Shown: positions 16,909 through 29,522, counted from the first letter of the stretch. The stretch is DNA of 64,000 nucleotides from Actinomyces oris (GCF_001553935.1 NZ_CP014232.1:1736001-1800000); one strand, 5' to 3'. Notes: generated by a model from the letters alone, not told the origin. Program-made: numbers and translations.

Positions 16909-17922
16909 ATGGCGCGCAATGCTGAACCCAACGGTATGGCCTCCATCGGCAAGCAGATGACGGTGGGTGGCTACACCCCCGTCGAGCAGGGCGGGGAGGC
17001 CCCACTGAGCCCCGAGGACCTGGGCGACATCACCAAGGAGACCCCCAGGGACTCCCGGCGTCTGACCCGCAGGCAGATCATCACCCGGCGCTTCTGGCGC
17101 AACAAGGGGGCCGTCGTCGGAGCGATCGGCTTCCTGCTCATGGTGCTCTTCGCGCTCCTAGGTGGCACCGCGACCCACTGGACCTTCACCGACGTCGACT
17201 CCTCCGCCTTCCTGCAGGCCCCCAGTGCCGATCACTGGTTCGGCACCACCCAGGGCGGCCGCGACGTCTACGCGATGGTCGTGGAGGGCACCCGCAAGTC
17301 CATGATGATCGGCGTCTTCGTCGCCCTGCTCCAGACGGGCATCGCCGCCGTCATCGGGTCCTCGGCTGCCTACTTCGGCGGCTGGTGGGAGAAGATCGCC
17401 CTGTGGGCCACCGACCTGCTCCTGGTGGTGCCCTCCTTCCTCATCATCGCGATCCTCTCCCAGCGGGCCGGAGCCGCCAAGGGCTCCATCGTGCTGTTCA
17501 TCATCCTCCTGGCCGGCTTCGGCTGGATGCTCACGGCCCGCGTGGTGCGCTCCCTGACCCTGAGCGTGAAGAACCTGGAGTACGTCAATGCCGCCCGCTT
17601 CATGAACGTGCCCAGTCCCGTCATCATCGCCCGGCACATCCTGCCCAATATCGCCTCCCTGCTCATCGTGGACGCCACCATCAACGTGGCCTACGCCGTC
17701 ATCAGCGAGACGACGCTGTCCTACTTCGGCTTCGGGGTCCAGCCGCCCAACACCTCCCTGGGCACCCTCATTGCCGAGGGGCAGCGCTCCGCGACCACCT
17801 ACCCCTGGATCTTCCTGGCCCCGGCCGCCGTGCTCGTCCTCATGCTCCTGTGCGTCAACGTCATGGGTGACGGTCTGCGCGATGCCATCGATCCCTCGTC
17901 CAAGTCAGGAGGCAAGGCATGA
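16909..17922 (+). CDS. Peptide ABC transporter permease (DppC/OppC type), second system
   Basis: A 337-residue permease. A cytoplasmic tail of about 65 residues, ending in arginine-rich [17 protein letters not shown], precedes the OppC_N helix. Then come [24 protein letters not shown], the EAA loop [25 protein letters not shown] and the end [14 protein letters not shown]. It starts 3 bases after the partner permease and overlaps the ATPase gene by 4 bases (ATGA). Confidence 0.94.
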   Translation: MARNAEPNGMASIGKQMTVGGYTPVEQGGEAPLSPEDLGDITKETPRDSRRLTRRQIITRRFWRNKGAVVGAIGFLLMVLFALLGGTATHWTFTDVDSSAFLQAPSADHWFGTTQGGRDVYAMVVEGTRKSMMIGVFVALLQTGIAAVIGSSAAYFGGWWEKIALWATDLLLVVPSFLIIAILSQRAGAAKGSIVLFIILLAGFGWMLTARVVRSLTLSVKNLEYVNAARFMNVPSPVIIARHILPNIASLLIVDATINVAYAVISETTLSYFGFGVQPPNTSLGTLIAEGQRSATTYPWIFLAPAAVLVLMLLCVNVMGDGLRDAIDPSSKSGGKA

Positions 17923-20126
17923 GCCCCACGAGCAGCACCCGCACGTCCGCCGAGGCCACGAAGAGTGCCGCGGCCGTGCCCGCCGTCGATGCCCGCAGAG
18001 GCGACGACGCGCTGCCGGACCCCACCAGCACCGCCCCGCTGCTGGAGGTCTCCGACCTGAAGGTCTCCTTCCCCTCCGAGGACGGGCGCGTCAACGCCGT
18101 GCGCGGAGTCAATCTGTCCGTCGCCCGCGGTGAGGTGCTGGCCCTGGTCGGCGAGTCCGGTTCGGGCAAGTCCGTCACCTCGACGGCGGTCATGGGACTG
18201 CTCGACGACTCCGCCGAGGTCACCGGGTCGGTGCGCCTCCACGGCACCGAGCTGCTGGGGCGGCCCGACGGCTACATGTCCCGCATCCGCGGTTCCCAGG
18301 TCGCCATGGTCTTCCAGGACCCGCTCAGCGCCCTGACCCCCGTGTACACGGTGGGCGCCCAGATCGTCGAGGCCCTGCGGATCCACCAGCCCGGCATGAG
18401 CGAGGCGGACGCCCACAAGCGCGCCGTCGAGCTGCTCGACCTGGTGGGCATCCCCAACCCGCAGGTGCGTGCCAAGGCCTACCCCCACGAGTTCTCCGGC
18501 GGTATGCGCCAGCGGGCCGTCATCGCCATCGCTATCGCCAACGACCCCGATCTCATCATCGCCGACGAGCCCACCACGGCCCTCGACGTCACCATCCAGG
18601 CCCAGATCCTTGACGTGCTGCGCACCGCCCAGAAGGAGACCGGTGCCGGCGTCATCATGATTACCCACGACCTGGGGGTCGTGGCCGGCATGGCCGACCG
18701 GGTGGCCGTCATGTACGCCGGGCGCATCGTGGAGACCGGCGACGTCGATGACATCTTCTACCGCTCGCGCATGCCCTACACGATCGGCCTGCTCGGCTCC
18801 CTGCCCCGTCTGGACGCGCGCAAGGACTCGGCCCTGGCCACCCTGGAGGGCAACCCGCCCTCCCTGCTCGAGCTGCCCCGAGGGTGCCCCTTCATCCCCC
18901 GCTGCCCCATGGCCCAGGCCGAGTGCGCCCAGGAGGAGCCGGAGCTCACCCTCGTGGAGCGCGAGGGGACCGACGGCCAGGAGGCCGGCTCCGGCGCCCA
19001 GTACTCGGCCTGCCACCGCCGCGACGAGATCGAGCGGGACCAGCTCGACTACTCCCACATCTACCCCGTCCCGGCTCTCAAGACTCCCGAGACCATGAGC
19101 CTGCCGCACGCCGAGCGCCCCGAGGTCCTGCGCGTCACCGACCTCGTCAAGGAGTTCCCCCTCATGAAGGGCGCCGTCTTCAAAAGACGCGTGGGCACCG
19201 TCCACGCCGTCGACGGCGTCTCCTTCGACGTCCGCCGGGGCGAGACCCTGGCCCTGGTCGGCGAGTCCGGATGCGGCAAGACCACCACCCTCATGGAGGT
19301 CCTCTCCCTCCAGGCGCCCCAGGAGGGCACGATCGTGGTCCTGGGCAAGGACACGGCCGACCTGGGGCGGGCCCAGCGTCGCCAGGTGCGCCGCGACCTG
19401 CAGATCGTCTTCCAGGACCCCATGGCCTCCCTGGACCCGCGCCTGCCGATCTTCGACATCATCGCCGAGCCACTGCGGGCCAACGGCTGGAAGAAGGCGG
19501 ACATCGGGCCGCGCATCGAGGAGCTCATGGGGCTCGTCGGGCTCGAGCCCAGCCACGCCAACCGCTACCCGCGCAACTTCTCCGGCGGGCAGCGCCAGCG
19601 CATCGGCATCGCCCGCGCCCTGGCCCTCGAACCCAGCCTCCTGGTCCTCGACGAGCCGGTCTCCGCCCTGGACGTGTCCATCCAGGCCGGCGTCATCAAC
19701 CTGCTTGACGAGCTGCGCGCCACCATGGGGCTCAGCTACCTCTTCGTGGCCCACGACCTGTCAGTGGTGCGCCACATCGCCGACCGCGTCGCCGTCATGT
19801 ACCTGGGGCGGATCGTGGAGATCGGCGACGTCGACACCATCTTCGAGGCCCCGGCCCACCCCTACACCCAGGCCCTGCTCTCGGCGATCCCCATCCCGGA
19901 CCCGGCCAAGGAGCGCGGCCGCAGCCGCATCGTCCTGGAGGGCGACATGCCCAGCCCCGCCAACCCGCCGTCGGGTTGCCGCTTCCGCACCCGCTGCCCG
20001 AAGTTCGCCTCAGGACTCACCGACGACGAGCGCTCGGCCTGCCTGGGAGCCATGCCGGAGTTCCGCTCCCAGGGTGAGGACCACGACGTCGCCTGCTACT
20101 ACCCCGAGCGCACCGCGGTCTTCTGA
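17919..20126 (+). CDS. Peptide ABC transporter ATPase, fused DppD-DppF, second system
   Basis: A 735-residue double ATPase. Domain 1: Walker [10 protein letters not shown] near 77-86, signature FSGGMRQRA, Walker [14 protein letters not shown], then the oligopeptide/dipeptide C-terminal domain with its cysteines ([15 protein letters not shown], later SACH). Domain 2: Walker [10 protein letters not shown] near 447-456, signature FSGGQRQRI, Walker [12 protein letters not shown], and again a Cys-rich tail ([20 protein letters not shown]). The tails are of the kind reported to bind an iron-sulfur cluster in DppD. About 110 residues longer than the operon 1 ATPase, mostly because of the tails. Confidence 0.95.
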   Translation: MSPTSSTRTSAEATKSAAAVPAVDARRGDDALPDPTSTAPLLEVSDLKVSFPSEDGRVNAVRGVNLSVARGEVLALVGESGSGKSVTSTAVMGLLDDSAEVTGSVRLHGTELLGRPDGYMSRIRGSQVAMVFQDPLSALTPVYTVGAQIVEALRIHQPGMSEADAHKRAVELLDLVGIPNPQVRAKAYPHEFSGGMRQRAVIAIAIANDPDLIIADEPTTALDVTIQAQILDVLRTAQKETGAGVIMITHDLGVVAGMADRVAVMYAGRIVETGDVDDIFYRSRMPYTIGLLGSLPRLDARKDSALATLEGNPPSLLELPRGCPFIPRCPMAQAECAQEEPELTLVEREGTDGQEAGSGAQYSACHRRDEIERDQLDYSHIYPVPALKTPETMSLPHAERPEVLRVTDLVKEFPLMKGAVFKRRVGTVHAVDGVSFDVRRGETLALVGESGCGKTTTLMEVLSLQAPQEGTIVVLGKDTADLGRAQRRQVRRDLQIVFQDPMASLDPRLPIFDIIAEPLRANGWKKADIGPRIEELMGLVGLEPSHANRYPRNFSGGQRQRIGIARALALEPSLLVLDEPVSALDVSIQAGVINLLDELRATMGLSYLFVAHDLSVVRHIADRVAVMYLGRIVEIGDVDTIFEAPAHPYTQALLSAIPIPDPAKERGRSRIVLEGDMPSPANPPSGCRFRTRCPKFASGLTDDERSACLGAMPEFRSQGEDHDVACYYPERTAVF

Positions 20127-20232
20127 CGTCCCTCGCCCCGAGTCCACCCATCGCACTGTCCACCGATCCAGTCCACCGATCCTGCCCACCACCGCGCGCC
20201 GACGACGGCGCCCTTAGTGAACGGAGAATCCC

Positions 20233-21900
20233 ATGAAGCTCAACCGTCGCATGTTCCTCGCCACGACGACCTCCGCGGCCGTCCTGACCGCCCTGGCGGC
20301 CTGCGCCAAGAACGGCTCCGGCTCCTCGGGCTCCACCGCAGGTGTGCCCACCGCCGCCCCCGACGAGCTCCAGGACGGGGGCACTCTGCGCTTCGGCATC
20401 GGCTCGGCGCCGGCGAACTGGAACGCCTTGACCGTGGACGGCAACATTGTCGACGTGTGGCTGGTCATGAAGTTCGTCTCCCCCTTCACCGTCGACTGGG
20501 CCGCGGACGGCAAGGCGACGCCGAACCCCGACTTCCTCACCAAGCTCGAGGCCGCGGAGGTCGGCGGCAAGACCGTGGTCACCGTGGCCGTCAACGAGAA
20601 GGCCACCTGGGGCAACGGGCGCAAGTGGGACTCCGAGGACATCAAGGTGTTCTTCGACCATGTCAAGGACCCCAGCTACTCCTGGGCCACCGTCGAGGGG
20701 CTCGAGAAGGTCGAGAAGGTCGAGATCGTGGACAAGCAGACCGCCAAGGTCACCTTCAACTCGATCTACCCCGACTGGTCCTACCCCCTGGCCGGCATCA
20801 GCCCCAGGGAGCTCATGGCCGACGCCAAGACCTTCAAGGAGTCGATGGCCGGCGCCACCAAGTTCAACAACGACTACTTCGCCGGCCCCTTCAAGATCAA
20901 GAGCTACGACGAGTCCAAGCAGGTCATCACCCTGGAGCGCAACGACAAGTGGTGGGGCGCCACCCCCAAGCTCGAGACCGTCACCCTGCACGTCCTGGAC
21001 GACTCGGCCTTGGGGCAGGCCTTCGCCAACAAGGAGATCGACGTCCTGGACTACATCTTCTCCGCCGACGTCTACCAGCAGGCCAGCGGTCGCGATGACG
21101 CCGAGGTCCGCCAGAACACCGGCCTGCAGTGGCGTCACATCATGTTCAACGCCTCTTCCGGCCCTCTGGCGGACAAGGCCGTGCGCCAGGCCATTGTCCG
21201 GGCCTGCGACCGCGAGGCCATTGCGGCCTCCGACCTGGCGGGCCTGCCCGTGGACGCCAAGAAGACCCTCCTGGGCAACCGCTTCTTCCTGCCCGTCCAG
21301 GAGGGCTACCAGGACAACTCCACCAGCTGGGGCCACGACGTCGAGGCCGCCAAGAAGCTGCTCGACGGCGCCGGCTGGGTGGCCGGATCCGACGGCGTGC
21401 GCGCCAAGGACGGCACGAAGCTCGAGCTGGTGATGACCATCCCCTCCAATGCCCCGGTGGCAACCAACGAGGCCAACCTCCTTCAGAAGCAGCTGGGCGA
21501 GGTCGGCATCAAGCTCAGTGTCTCCACCGTCGAGATCGATAAGTACTTCCCGGAGTACATCAACAAGAAGAACTACGCGCTGACGGCCTTCACCTCCGAG
21601 AAGACCCAGTACCCCCTGGCCAACGTGGGCCAGTACTACGCCTCGACCAGCCAGTCCAACTACACCGGGCTGTCCGTCCCCGAGGTCGACCAGTACGTCG
21701 CCAAGATCGGCTCGACCCCCGATGGCGCCGAGCGCAACAAGCTCGCCAACGAGCTCGACAAGATTCTGTGGGAGAACGTCTTCAGCATCCCGATCTACCA
21801 GCGCATGCAGCTGACGGCCGTGCCCAAGACGCTGCGCAACTTCGGCGCCCAGGGACTGGCCTCCTTCCGGCCCGAGCGCATCGGCTACGTCAAGAGCTGA
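20233..21900 (+). CDS. Peptide ABC transporter substrate-binding lipoprotein, second system
   Basis: SBP_bac_5 family, 555 residues, in normal domain order. An NRRMFLATT arginine-pair signal precedes the lipobox LAAC (Cys25), then DGGTLRFGIGSAPANW at the N-lobe. The middle carries FAGPFKIKSYDESKQVITLERNDKWWG and KAVRQAIVRACDREAI. The C-lobe has KLELVMTIPSNAPVATNEANLLQKQL and ends RPERIGYVKS. CGGAGAATCCC before the ATG is the ribosome site. It is the last gene of the second operon, 106 bases after the ATPase. This neighbour makes a good control for the permuted homologue at 10306. Confidence 0.95.
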   Translation: MKLNRRMFLATTTSAAVLTALAACAKNGSGSSGSTAGVPTAAPDELQDGGTLRFGIGSAPANWNALTVDGNIVDVWLVMKFVSPFTVDWAADGKATPNPDFLTKLEAAEVGGKTVVTVAVNEKATWGNGRKWDSEDIKVFFDHVKDPSYSWATVEGLEKVEKVEIVDKQTAKVTFNSIYPDWSYPLAGISPRELMADAKTFKESMAGATKFNNDYFAGPFKIKSYDESKQVITLERNDKWWGATPKLETVTLHVLDDSALGQAFANKEIDVLDYIFSADVYQQASGRDDAEVRQNTGLQWRHIMFNASSGPLADKAVRQAIVRACDREAIAASDLAGLPVDAKKTLLGNRFFLPVQEGYQDNSTSWGHDVEAAKKLLDGAGWVAGSDGVRAKDGTKLELVMTIPSNAPVATNEANLLQKQLGEVGIKLSVSTVEIDKYFPEYINKKNYALTAFTSEKTQYPLANVGQYYASTSQSNYTGLSVPEVDQYVAKIGSTPDGAERNKLANELDKILWENVFSIPIYQRMQLTAVPKTLRNFGAQGLASFRPERIGYVKS

Positions 21901-21961
21901 GCCGGTGCCCGCAACCGGACCGGATGACGACGGACGTGAGCGTGTGCGGCATGATGCGCCC

Positions 21962-22669
21962 GTGCAAGAAGACGTGCCCACCACCATGACCACCACTGTG
22001 CCCCCTGTCATGCCGACCGTCGTCATCCGCTCCCTGCCGGCCCGCCTCGGCACCGCCCTCATCGGCCTGGCCTCGGCGGGGATGTCCCTGACGATCGGCC
22101 TGGCCGACGGCGCCGCCCACGGGCTGCGCACCCTGGCCTGGGCGGGGCTGCTCACCTTCCTCACCTGGCTGCTGTGGTGGGCCCCGCAGATCACCCTGAC
22201 CCCGCAGGCTCTCACCATCCGCAACGCCTGGCGCACCCACGTGCTGGACTGGGGCGAGGTCGAGATGTGCCGCACCCGCTGGGGGCTGTCGGTCGTCACC
22301 CGCGACGACGTCGAGGTGCGGGCCTCGGCCGCTCCCCGCCGCGGCGGCATGGCCGAGTCCTTCCGGCGCCGCCAGGAGCTGCGCGAGCAGCAGGAGCGGC
22401 GCGACGGCCTGCGGGCCACCGAACCGGCCCCGGCGGTGCGCCCGGAGTACCTGGTGGGGGAGGGGACCTACCGCACCAACCTCGACACCGGTGACGCCGG
22501 GGCGCTCATTGAGGCCTACGCCGAGCAGGTGTGCAGCCTTCCTGCTCAGGCCGCGGACGATGCGGCGCCCGGCGCGGCCGCCGGCGTGAGCAGCAGCCTC
22601 AACCGCCCGGTCGTCGCCGCCGCCGGACTGCTCGCCGTCGCGCTCGCGGCCGTGACCGTGCTGCTGTGA
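21962..22669 (+). CDS. Membrane protein with PH-like domain, unknown function
   Basis: About 235 residues. Two hydrophobic helices (LGTALIGLASAGMSLTIGL and TLAWAGLLTFLTWLLWW) are followed by a PH-like beta domain (ITLTPQALTIRNAWRTHVLDWGEVEM), as in actinobacterial bPH_6 proteins. A charged Arg/Glu coil follows (SFRRRQELREQQERRDG), and a C-terminal helix (VVAAAGLLAVALAAVTVLL) could re-enter the membrane. The start is uncertain: GTG 21962 and ATG 21986 are both possible and neither has a clear ribosome site. Role unknown. Confidence 0.7.
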   Translation: MQEDVPTTMTTTVPPVMPTVVIRSLPARLGTALIGLASAGMSLTIGLADGAAHGLRTLAWAGLLTFLTWLLWWAPQITLTPQALTIRNAWRTHVLDWGEVEMCRTRWGLSVVTRDDVEVRASAAPRRGGMAESFRRRQELREQQERRDGLRATEPAPAVRPEYLVGEGTYRTNLDTGDAGALIEAYAEQVCSLPAQAADDAAPGAAAGVSSSLNRPVVAAAGLLAVALAAVTVLL

Positions 22670-22744
22670 GATGACCTACCACTGCTCCGATGGACGGCGA
22701 GACGGACGAGCACGCACGGGGAGTGCGGCGGGAGGGGTAGTCGA

Positions 22745-23947
22745 ATGAAGCTGTTGGTGGAGGACCACGTCGTTGAGTTTCTCGTGTCGCGAGGCCTGTA
22801 TGTCCTGGCGAACTCGGCAGTTCCCGTATTGCTCGCGATAGCTGTCGCATCGGAGGGTTACAGTGCCTCCGGTGTCGGGCTGGTTCTCGGCGTGGGTGCG
22901 CTGCCGGGCATCTTGGGTGCGTTGTTGGCTCCGCAGATGCTGGTCCACGTCAGCCCCAAGACCATGTTCGGCGGTGCGGCGGCCGCATGGATCGTGATCT
23001 GTGGTGGGATCGCGATACTGAGTCGTGCCGGCTCGGTTGGCCTCGGCGTGTACGTCACTGTGTCGTTCGCCTTGGAGTTTGTCGCATCGATCATGTATCC
23101 AACGATGGGGTCCTATGTCGCAGACCTGGTGCGGTCGGATCTGCTGGATCGGATGAATTCTGCCAGGGCTGTCGTCGCTGGCCTGTGCGCGGTCGCCGGC
23201 CCTGGAGTTATTGCGCTGGTGCAGTCATGGCGAGGTGTTTCAGATGCTTGGTGGCTGGTATCCCTGCTGATGCTCGTGTGCCTGCTGTCGCAGAGCCGCC
23301 TGCCGAAGGGGCGTAGAACGGGTGGTGCGGATCGTGTGACTGCGCTGAAGCGGGGCCTGCGGGCCGCTGCACGTTCCCGAGGTGTTCTCGTTGTGCTGGT
23401 CGGCTCCGGGGTGTGGCACTTTACTGTGTGGGGAAGTTACATGACGCTATGCCCCGTCGTGCTGCGCGATGAGTATCAGGCGTTATGGTTCATCGGTGTC
23501 AGCGAGTCCCTGTTTGCGGTCGGTGGGATCGTGGGGTCCTTGGTTCGTCTGCCATCCCGCTTGTCGCGCCCAGTGCTGTGCCTGGTTGCGCTTCTCAGCT
23601 TCGTTCCGGTTCCGGTCAGCGTGGTGCTCGGTGCGCCTCTGTGGCTGGTCGCTGTGTCCCTCTTCGTGTCAAGTGCTGTGATTGCGTCGACGAGTGTGGC
23701 TTGGGAGACGTTTCTTCAGTCTCGAGTTGAGCGTGACGCACTGCCCTCTGTGTTCGCCTTGGACTACCTCGCCGGGGATGGTGTCGCTCCGCTTGGGTAT
23801 GTGGCTGTTCCTGCTCTTGCGGTGTGGCTGGGGCAGGGGGCGGGTGTGCTGGTGGCCGCTGGGGTATGTGTCGTGGTGCTGCTCGGTTGCCTGTGGGCGT
23901 ATGCCGTTTCTCCGGAGGTGGAGGACGTCGAATCGGCTGCGGAGTGA
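22745..23947 (+). CDS. MFS transporter, composition unlike neighbours
   Basis: A 400-residue major-facilitator protein with about twelve hydrophobic segments, for example [23 protein letters not shown] and [22 protein letters not shown] cytoplasmic central loop holds [11 protein letters not shown]. The layout fits the small-molecule exporter subgroup (MFS_3, enterobactin/macrolide-exporter-like), but no substrate is indicated. The ATG follows GGGAGGGG. Codon use is unusual for the window: many TTG, GTG, CGT and GTT codons and visibly lower GC than the genes on both sides, suggesting lateral acquisition. Confidence 0.85.
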   Translation: MKLLVEDHVVEFLVSRGLYVLANSAVPVLLAIAVASEGYSASGVGLVLGVGALPGILGALLAPQMLVHVSPKTMFGGAAAAWIVICGGIAILSRAGSVGLGVYVTVSFALEFVASIMYPTMGSYVADLVRSDLLDRMNSARAVVAGLCAVAGPGVIALVQSWRGVSDAWWLVSLLMLVCLLSQSRLPKGRRTGGADRVTALKRGLRAAARSRGVLVVLVGSGVWHFTVWGSYMTLCPVVLRDEYQALWFIGVSESLFAVGGIVGSLVRLPSRLSRPVLCLVALLSFVPVPVSVVLGAPLWLVAVSLFVSSAVIASTSVAWETFLQSRVERDALPSVFALDYLAGDGVAPLGYVAVPALAVWLGQGAGVLVAAGVCVVVLLGCLWAYAVSPEVEDVESAAE

Positions 23948-24154
23948 CCGTCAGCTCGTGGTTCGCAGTTCCGCAGGGGGTTGAAGCTGCCGGTGCCTGA
24001 ATGGTTGAGGTGAGGGGCGGCACATGTCGGGTGTTGGCCCGGCCATGGCAGGTCGCGACCGGTGTCCTCTAGTCTTTCTCTGTTTCGTGCCCTGTGGTCG
24101 GTGCCTGAGCGGTGCCTGGCCCGCGGCGTCCTCCCACCGGAAGAAGTGCCCCCT

Positions 24155-26077
<1,923 letters not shown>

Positions 26078-26092
26078 GAGGAACCGCCGCCC

Positions 26093-28927
26093 ATGAGCCA
26101 GTCCGTCAACCGTGGGGAGAAGCCCGCCGCCCCCGAGGCCGCAGCCGACGCCGTCGAGCCCGTTGAGACTGCTGCACCGGCCGAGTCCGTTGAGCCGGTC
26201 GAGAAGGCTGTGGAGGCTGAGGAGGCCGTGGAGGCTCTGGCCGCCGAGCAGCCTGAGATGAGGGCGGCCGAGGGCGACTCCGCCAAGGGCGGGGACGCCG
26301 ATGACACCCCGACCCTCAACCTCGATGAGGAGTCCCAGGATGATCCGGACGAGGAGCCCGGCGCCGAGGCCCACCAGCCTCAGGAGGCCGCTGAGGCTGT
26401 CGAGGCCGTGAAGCCCGCGGAGGTGGCCGAGCCGGCCGAGTCCGTCGAGCAGGCCGAGGAGGTTCCGGCCGTCGAGCGGCCTGAGGCTGGGGCGGCCGAG
26501 GGCGACTCCGCTGAGGGCGGGGACGCCGATGGCACCCCGACTCTCAACCTCGACGGCGAGTCCCAGGACGTTCAGGACGAGGCGGCTGAGTCCGCTGCGC
26601 CTGTCGCGACAGCCGAGTCCGTCGAGCAGGCCGAGCAGGTTGAGCAGACTGAGGCGGCTCCGGCCGTCGTCGAGCAGCCTGAGGAGAAGGCGCCCGCCGC
26701 CCAGGACATCCGCGAGGTCGCTGAGCAGGGCACAGACGAGACCTCCGCCCCTGACGACGAGTTCGTCGAGCCGGCCGTTTCCGAGCCGGCCACGTCCGAG
26801 CCGGCTGCGGTTGAAGCCGCCGAACCGTTGGCGACGCCCGCATCGACGCGCGTCGTCGACGAGGTCGCCACCCCTGCCGAGGCCCTCTCGCCCTATGAGT
26901 CGGCCGGCGCCGATGCGGCTGCCGAGAACCGGCGGGGCACCGCATGGAGCCCCGACTCCGGCGACATGCCGCCGTCGATCACACCGAAGAGCCTGTCCGG
27001 GGCATCGCCTTCGGCGCCCGAGCAGACCACTCCCGCCGTCGACGCCGCCCGAGCCGCTGAGCCCACTAAGGGCGAAGCCGATCCGGTGGGGGACGACGCT
27101 GCCGCTGCCGTCCCCGGGACCCTGGCCGCGGCCAAGAAGGCGCACAAGCCCGTCAAGGCCCAGAGCATCGCGAAGAAGACCAACGGCGGGGCAACCGGGT
27201 CGGGCGCCTCTCGCCGTCGGCGCCTCATCCCCGCCGCCTGCGCCGCCGGGGCCGCGGCCCTGCTGCTGGCCTGGGGTGGCATCGCCTGGTGGACCACCCA
27301 GCACATCGCCTCGGGCACCACCGTCTCCGGCGTCGATGTCTCCGGCCTGAGCCCCAAGAAGGCCCACGAGCGTATCGGCAAGGGCATCGGCGACCAGCTC
27401 GCCCAGCCCGTCACCCTCACCGTCGGGCAGGGCAGCTCCGAGCTCGTGCCCGCCAAGTCGGGTATCTCGGTCGACACCGACGCCTCGGTCAAGAAGCTCA
27501 CCGGATTCACCCTCAACCCCCTCACCCTGGCTCAGCGCCTCGGCGGCCAGCACACCGACGCCGTCATCCGGGTCGATTCCACCGCGCTGCGCGGCGCCCT
27601 GGAGGACAGGGTCGATGCGATGGCCAACGGTGCGGTCTCGGCGACCGTGACCCTGGAGGGCACCAAGCCGGTCATCACGCCCGCGAGCAACGGCATCGGA
27701 CTCGACGTCGAGGCCTCTCTCAAGCAGATCGGCGGCACCTGGCCCCTGGGGAAGAAGACCCTGGCCATGGCTGAGGGCACTGCGATCCCCGCCATCACCG
27801 ACGAGGAGGCCTCCACGTTCGTGAACGGCACGCTCACGCCGCTGCTCTCCAGCGGACTGACCGTGAACACGGCGGCTGCCGACCCGCAGAGCAAGAGCCC
27901 CGGCGCGGCGGCGGCCTTCTCACCGCAGGACACCGCCGAGATGCTGAAGATCTCCTCCGAGGGCGGTAACTTGAGCGCCACTTTCGACCCGACCGCACTG
28001 CGTGACGGCGTCGTCGCCAGGGTCGGCCAGGTCGAGACCCCCGCCCAGAACGCGACCTGGAAGATCGACGGCTCCGCCACCGGTGCCCCGGGTGCACGCC
28101 CCCAGTACGTCCCCGCCGCCCAGGGCAAGGTCATTGACACCGCGGCCCTGTCCGCAAGCCTGCTCAAGGCCGGCACCACCGCCACCGACGCCGCCGGCCG
28201 GACCGTGACCCTGCCGATGGTCGTGGCCGAGCCGACGGTGACGACGCCGCAGAACGAGTGGGGCATCAGCGAGATGATCGGCGAGTTCGCCACCCCGTAC
28301 AACGCCGGGGACGCGCCTCGCACCCAGAACCTCACCCGCGGGGCCGAGCTCGTCAACGGCACGGTCGTCAAGCCCGGCGAGGTCTTCTCCCTGGAGAAGA
28401 CCCTCGGTGAGGTCGACTACGAGCACGGCTTCGCCGACGCCGGAGTCATCTCCAACGGGCAGCACGTGGACTCCCTGGGCGGCGGGCTGAGCCAGGTGGC
28501 CACCACCGTCTTCAACGCCGGCTTCGAGGCCGGCATGGACGACACCGAGCACCACGCCCACCAGTACTACTTCGACCGCTACCCGGCCGGGCGCGAGGCC
28601 ACCTTGTGGACCGGCAAGCTCGATGTGAAGTTCACGAACTCCACGTCCCACGCGGTACTGGTTCAGGCCTGGCTGGACGGGGAGCAGATCCACGTGCGGA
28701 TGTGGTCCACGAAGTACTACGACGTGTCGATCACCTCCTCGGACCGGTTCAACTTCCGCCCGGTGTCCACGGAGCGCAAGTCCGGTCCTGGCTGCGAGCC
28801 CTACTCGGGCGGCAACCCCGGCTTCGACATCACCGTCACCCGTACCCGCAAGCACGAGGGCAAGGCCCTGCCCGACGACGTGCTCACCACCCAGTACGCC
28901 GCCGACAACGACATCGTCTGCTCCTGA
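26093..28927 (+). CDS. VanW-domain envelope protein with long acidic repetitive N-terminus
   Basis: A 944-residue protein. Residues 1-340 are low-complexity Ala/Glu/Pro/Val and contain a duplicated block (58-83 and 134-159, both with AAEGDSA.GGDAD.TPTLNLD). A basic stretch with RRRR and one transmembrane helix follow at about 375-400. Outside are domains of the putative peptidoglycan-binding PG_binding_4 type (SGTTVSGVDVSGLSPKKAHERI and a second one near 600), then a VanW domain at about 720-865 with GEVFSLEKTLGEVDYEHGFADAGVI and GGGLSQVATTVFNAGFEAG. The topology predicts a large acidic cytoplasmic arm and a wall-facing half. It lies 15 bases after typA. Confidence 0.88.
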   Translation: MSQSVNRGEKPAAPEAAADAVEPVETAAPAESVEPVEKAVEAEEAVEALAAEQPEMRAAEGDSAKGGDADDTPTLNLDEESQDDPDEEPGAEAHQPQEAAEAVEAVKPAEVAEPAESVEQAEEVPAVERPEAGAAEGDSAEGGDADGTPTLNLDGESQDVQDEAAESAAPVATAESVEQAEQVEQTEAAPAVVEQPEEKAPAAQDIREVAEQGTDETSAPDDEFVEPAVSEPATSEPAAVEAAEPLATPASTRVVDEVATPAEALSPYESAGADAAAENRRGTAWSPDSGDMPPSITPKSLSGASPSAPEQTTPAVDAARAAEPTKGEADPVGDDAAAAVPGTLAAAKKAHKPVKAQSIAKKTNGGATGSGASRRRRLIPAACAAGAAALLLAWGGIAWWTTQHIASGTTVSGVDVSGLSPKKAHERIGKGIGDQLAQPVTLTVGQGSSELVPAKSGISVDTDASVKKLTGFTLNPLTLAQRLGGQHTDAVIRVDSTALRGALEDRVDAMANGAVSATVTLEGTKPVITPASNGIGLDVEASLKQIGGTWPLGKKTLAMAEGTAIPAITDEEASTFVNGTLTPLLSSGLTVNTAAADPQSKSPGAAAAFSPQDTAEMLKISSEGGNLSATFDPTALRDGVVARVGQVETPAQNATWKIDGSATGAPGARPQYVPAAQGKVIDTAALSASLLKAGTTATDAAGRTVTLPMVVAEPTVTTPQNEWGISEMIGEFATPYNAGDAPRTQNLTRGAELVNGTVVKPGEVFSLEKTLGEVDYEHGFADAGVISNGQHVDSLGGGLSQVATTVFNAGFEAGMDDTEHHAHQYYFDRYPAGREATLWTGKLDVKFTNSTSHAVLVQAWLDGEQIHVRMWSTKYYDVSITSSDRFNFRPVSTERKSGPGCEPYSGGNPGFDITVTRTRKHEGKALPDDVLTTQYAADNDIVCS

Positions 28928-29081
28928 CCGGGGCGGGCGGTTCGCGGACGGGCCAGTATTCCTCAGCGCTTCACGGTTCTCCGACATCGGTGCTACCTGT
29001 GACATTCGCGCCGCGGCAGTGACGTAATCGCGGTGTGGCAACCCTGAGTTTTTGGCGTGCTGACGGCCACTGTCTCACCTC

Positions 29082-29111
29082 TTGGGCCGACGGGCACTGG
29101 GGGACCATACT
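29082..29111 (+). promoter_or_regulatory. Candidate promoter of fdxA
   Basis: TTGGGC (29082-29087) and CATACT (29106-29111) are separated by 18 bases and lie 60 bases before the ferredoxin start. The match to the housekeeping consensus is moderate. Confidence 0.35.
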
Positions 29112-29171
29112 TGGCCCGACCCCGCTCACCCGCGCGGGCGGATTCCCCTGAGAAGAAAGGACACTGCTGCC

Positions 29172-29522
29172 ATGACGTACGTCATTGCCCAGCCCTGCGT
29201 CGACGTCAAGGACCGTGCCTGCGTCGACGAGTGTCCCGTCGACTGCATCTACGAGGGTGAACGCAGCCTCTACATCAACGCCGACGAGTGCGTCGACTGC
29301 GGCGCTTGCGAGCCCGTCTGCCCCACCGAGGCGATCTTCTACGAGGACGATGTTCCCGAGGAGTGGGAGGACTACACCCGCGCCAACATCGACTTCTTCG
29401 AGCTCAAGGGACTCGGCTCGCCCGGCGGCGCCCAGAGGACCGGCGCGCTGGACTACGACGACCCCATGATCGCCGCCCTGCCCCCGCAGAACGAGGAGTG
29501 GAAAGAGGCCAACGGCTACTGA
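29172..29522 (+). CDS. fdxA: Seven-iron ferredoxin FdxA
   Basis: A 116-residue electron carrier. The first cluster motif CVDVKDRACVDECPVDC, with a long gap between its first two cysteines, and the second motif CVDCGACEPVCPTEA give one [3Fe-4S] and one [4Fe-4S] cluster, as in actinobacterial FdxA. MTYVIAQPC is the family N-terminus. AAGAAAGGA lies upstream of the ATG. As in many actinobacteria, dapC follows immediately on the same strand. Confidence 0.96.
   Translation: MTYVIAQPCVDVKDRACVDECPVDCIYEGERSLYINADECVDCGACEPVCPTEAIFYEDDVPEEWEDYTRANIDFFELKGLGSPGGAQRTGALDYDDPMIAALPPQNEEWKEANGY

Noticed and set aside
17799..19754. 651-codon frame antisense to the second fused ATPase
   Set aside because: Shadow of the plus-strand ATPase; no ribosome site and no motifs.
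20017..22419. 800-codon frame antisense to the second binding protein
   Set aside because: Covers several plus-strand genes; no domain support.
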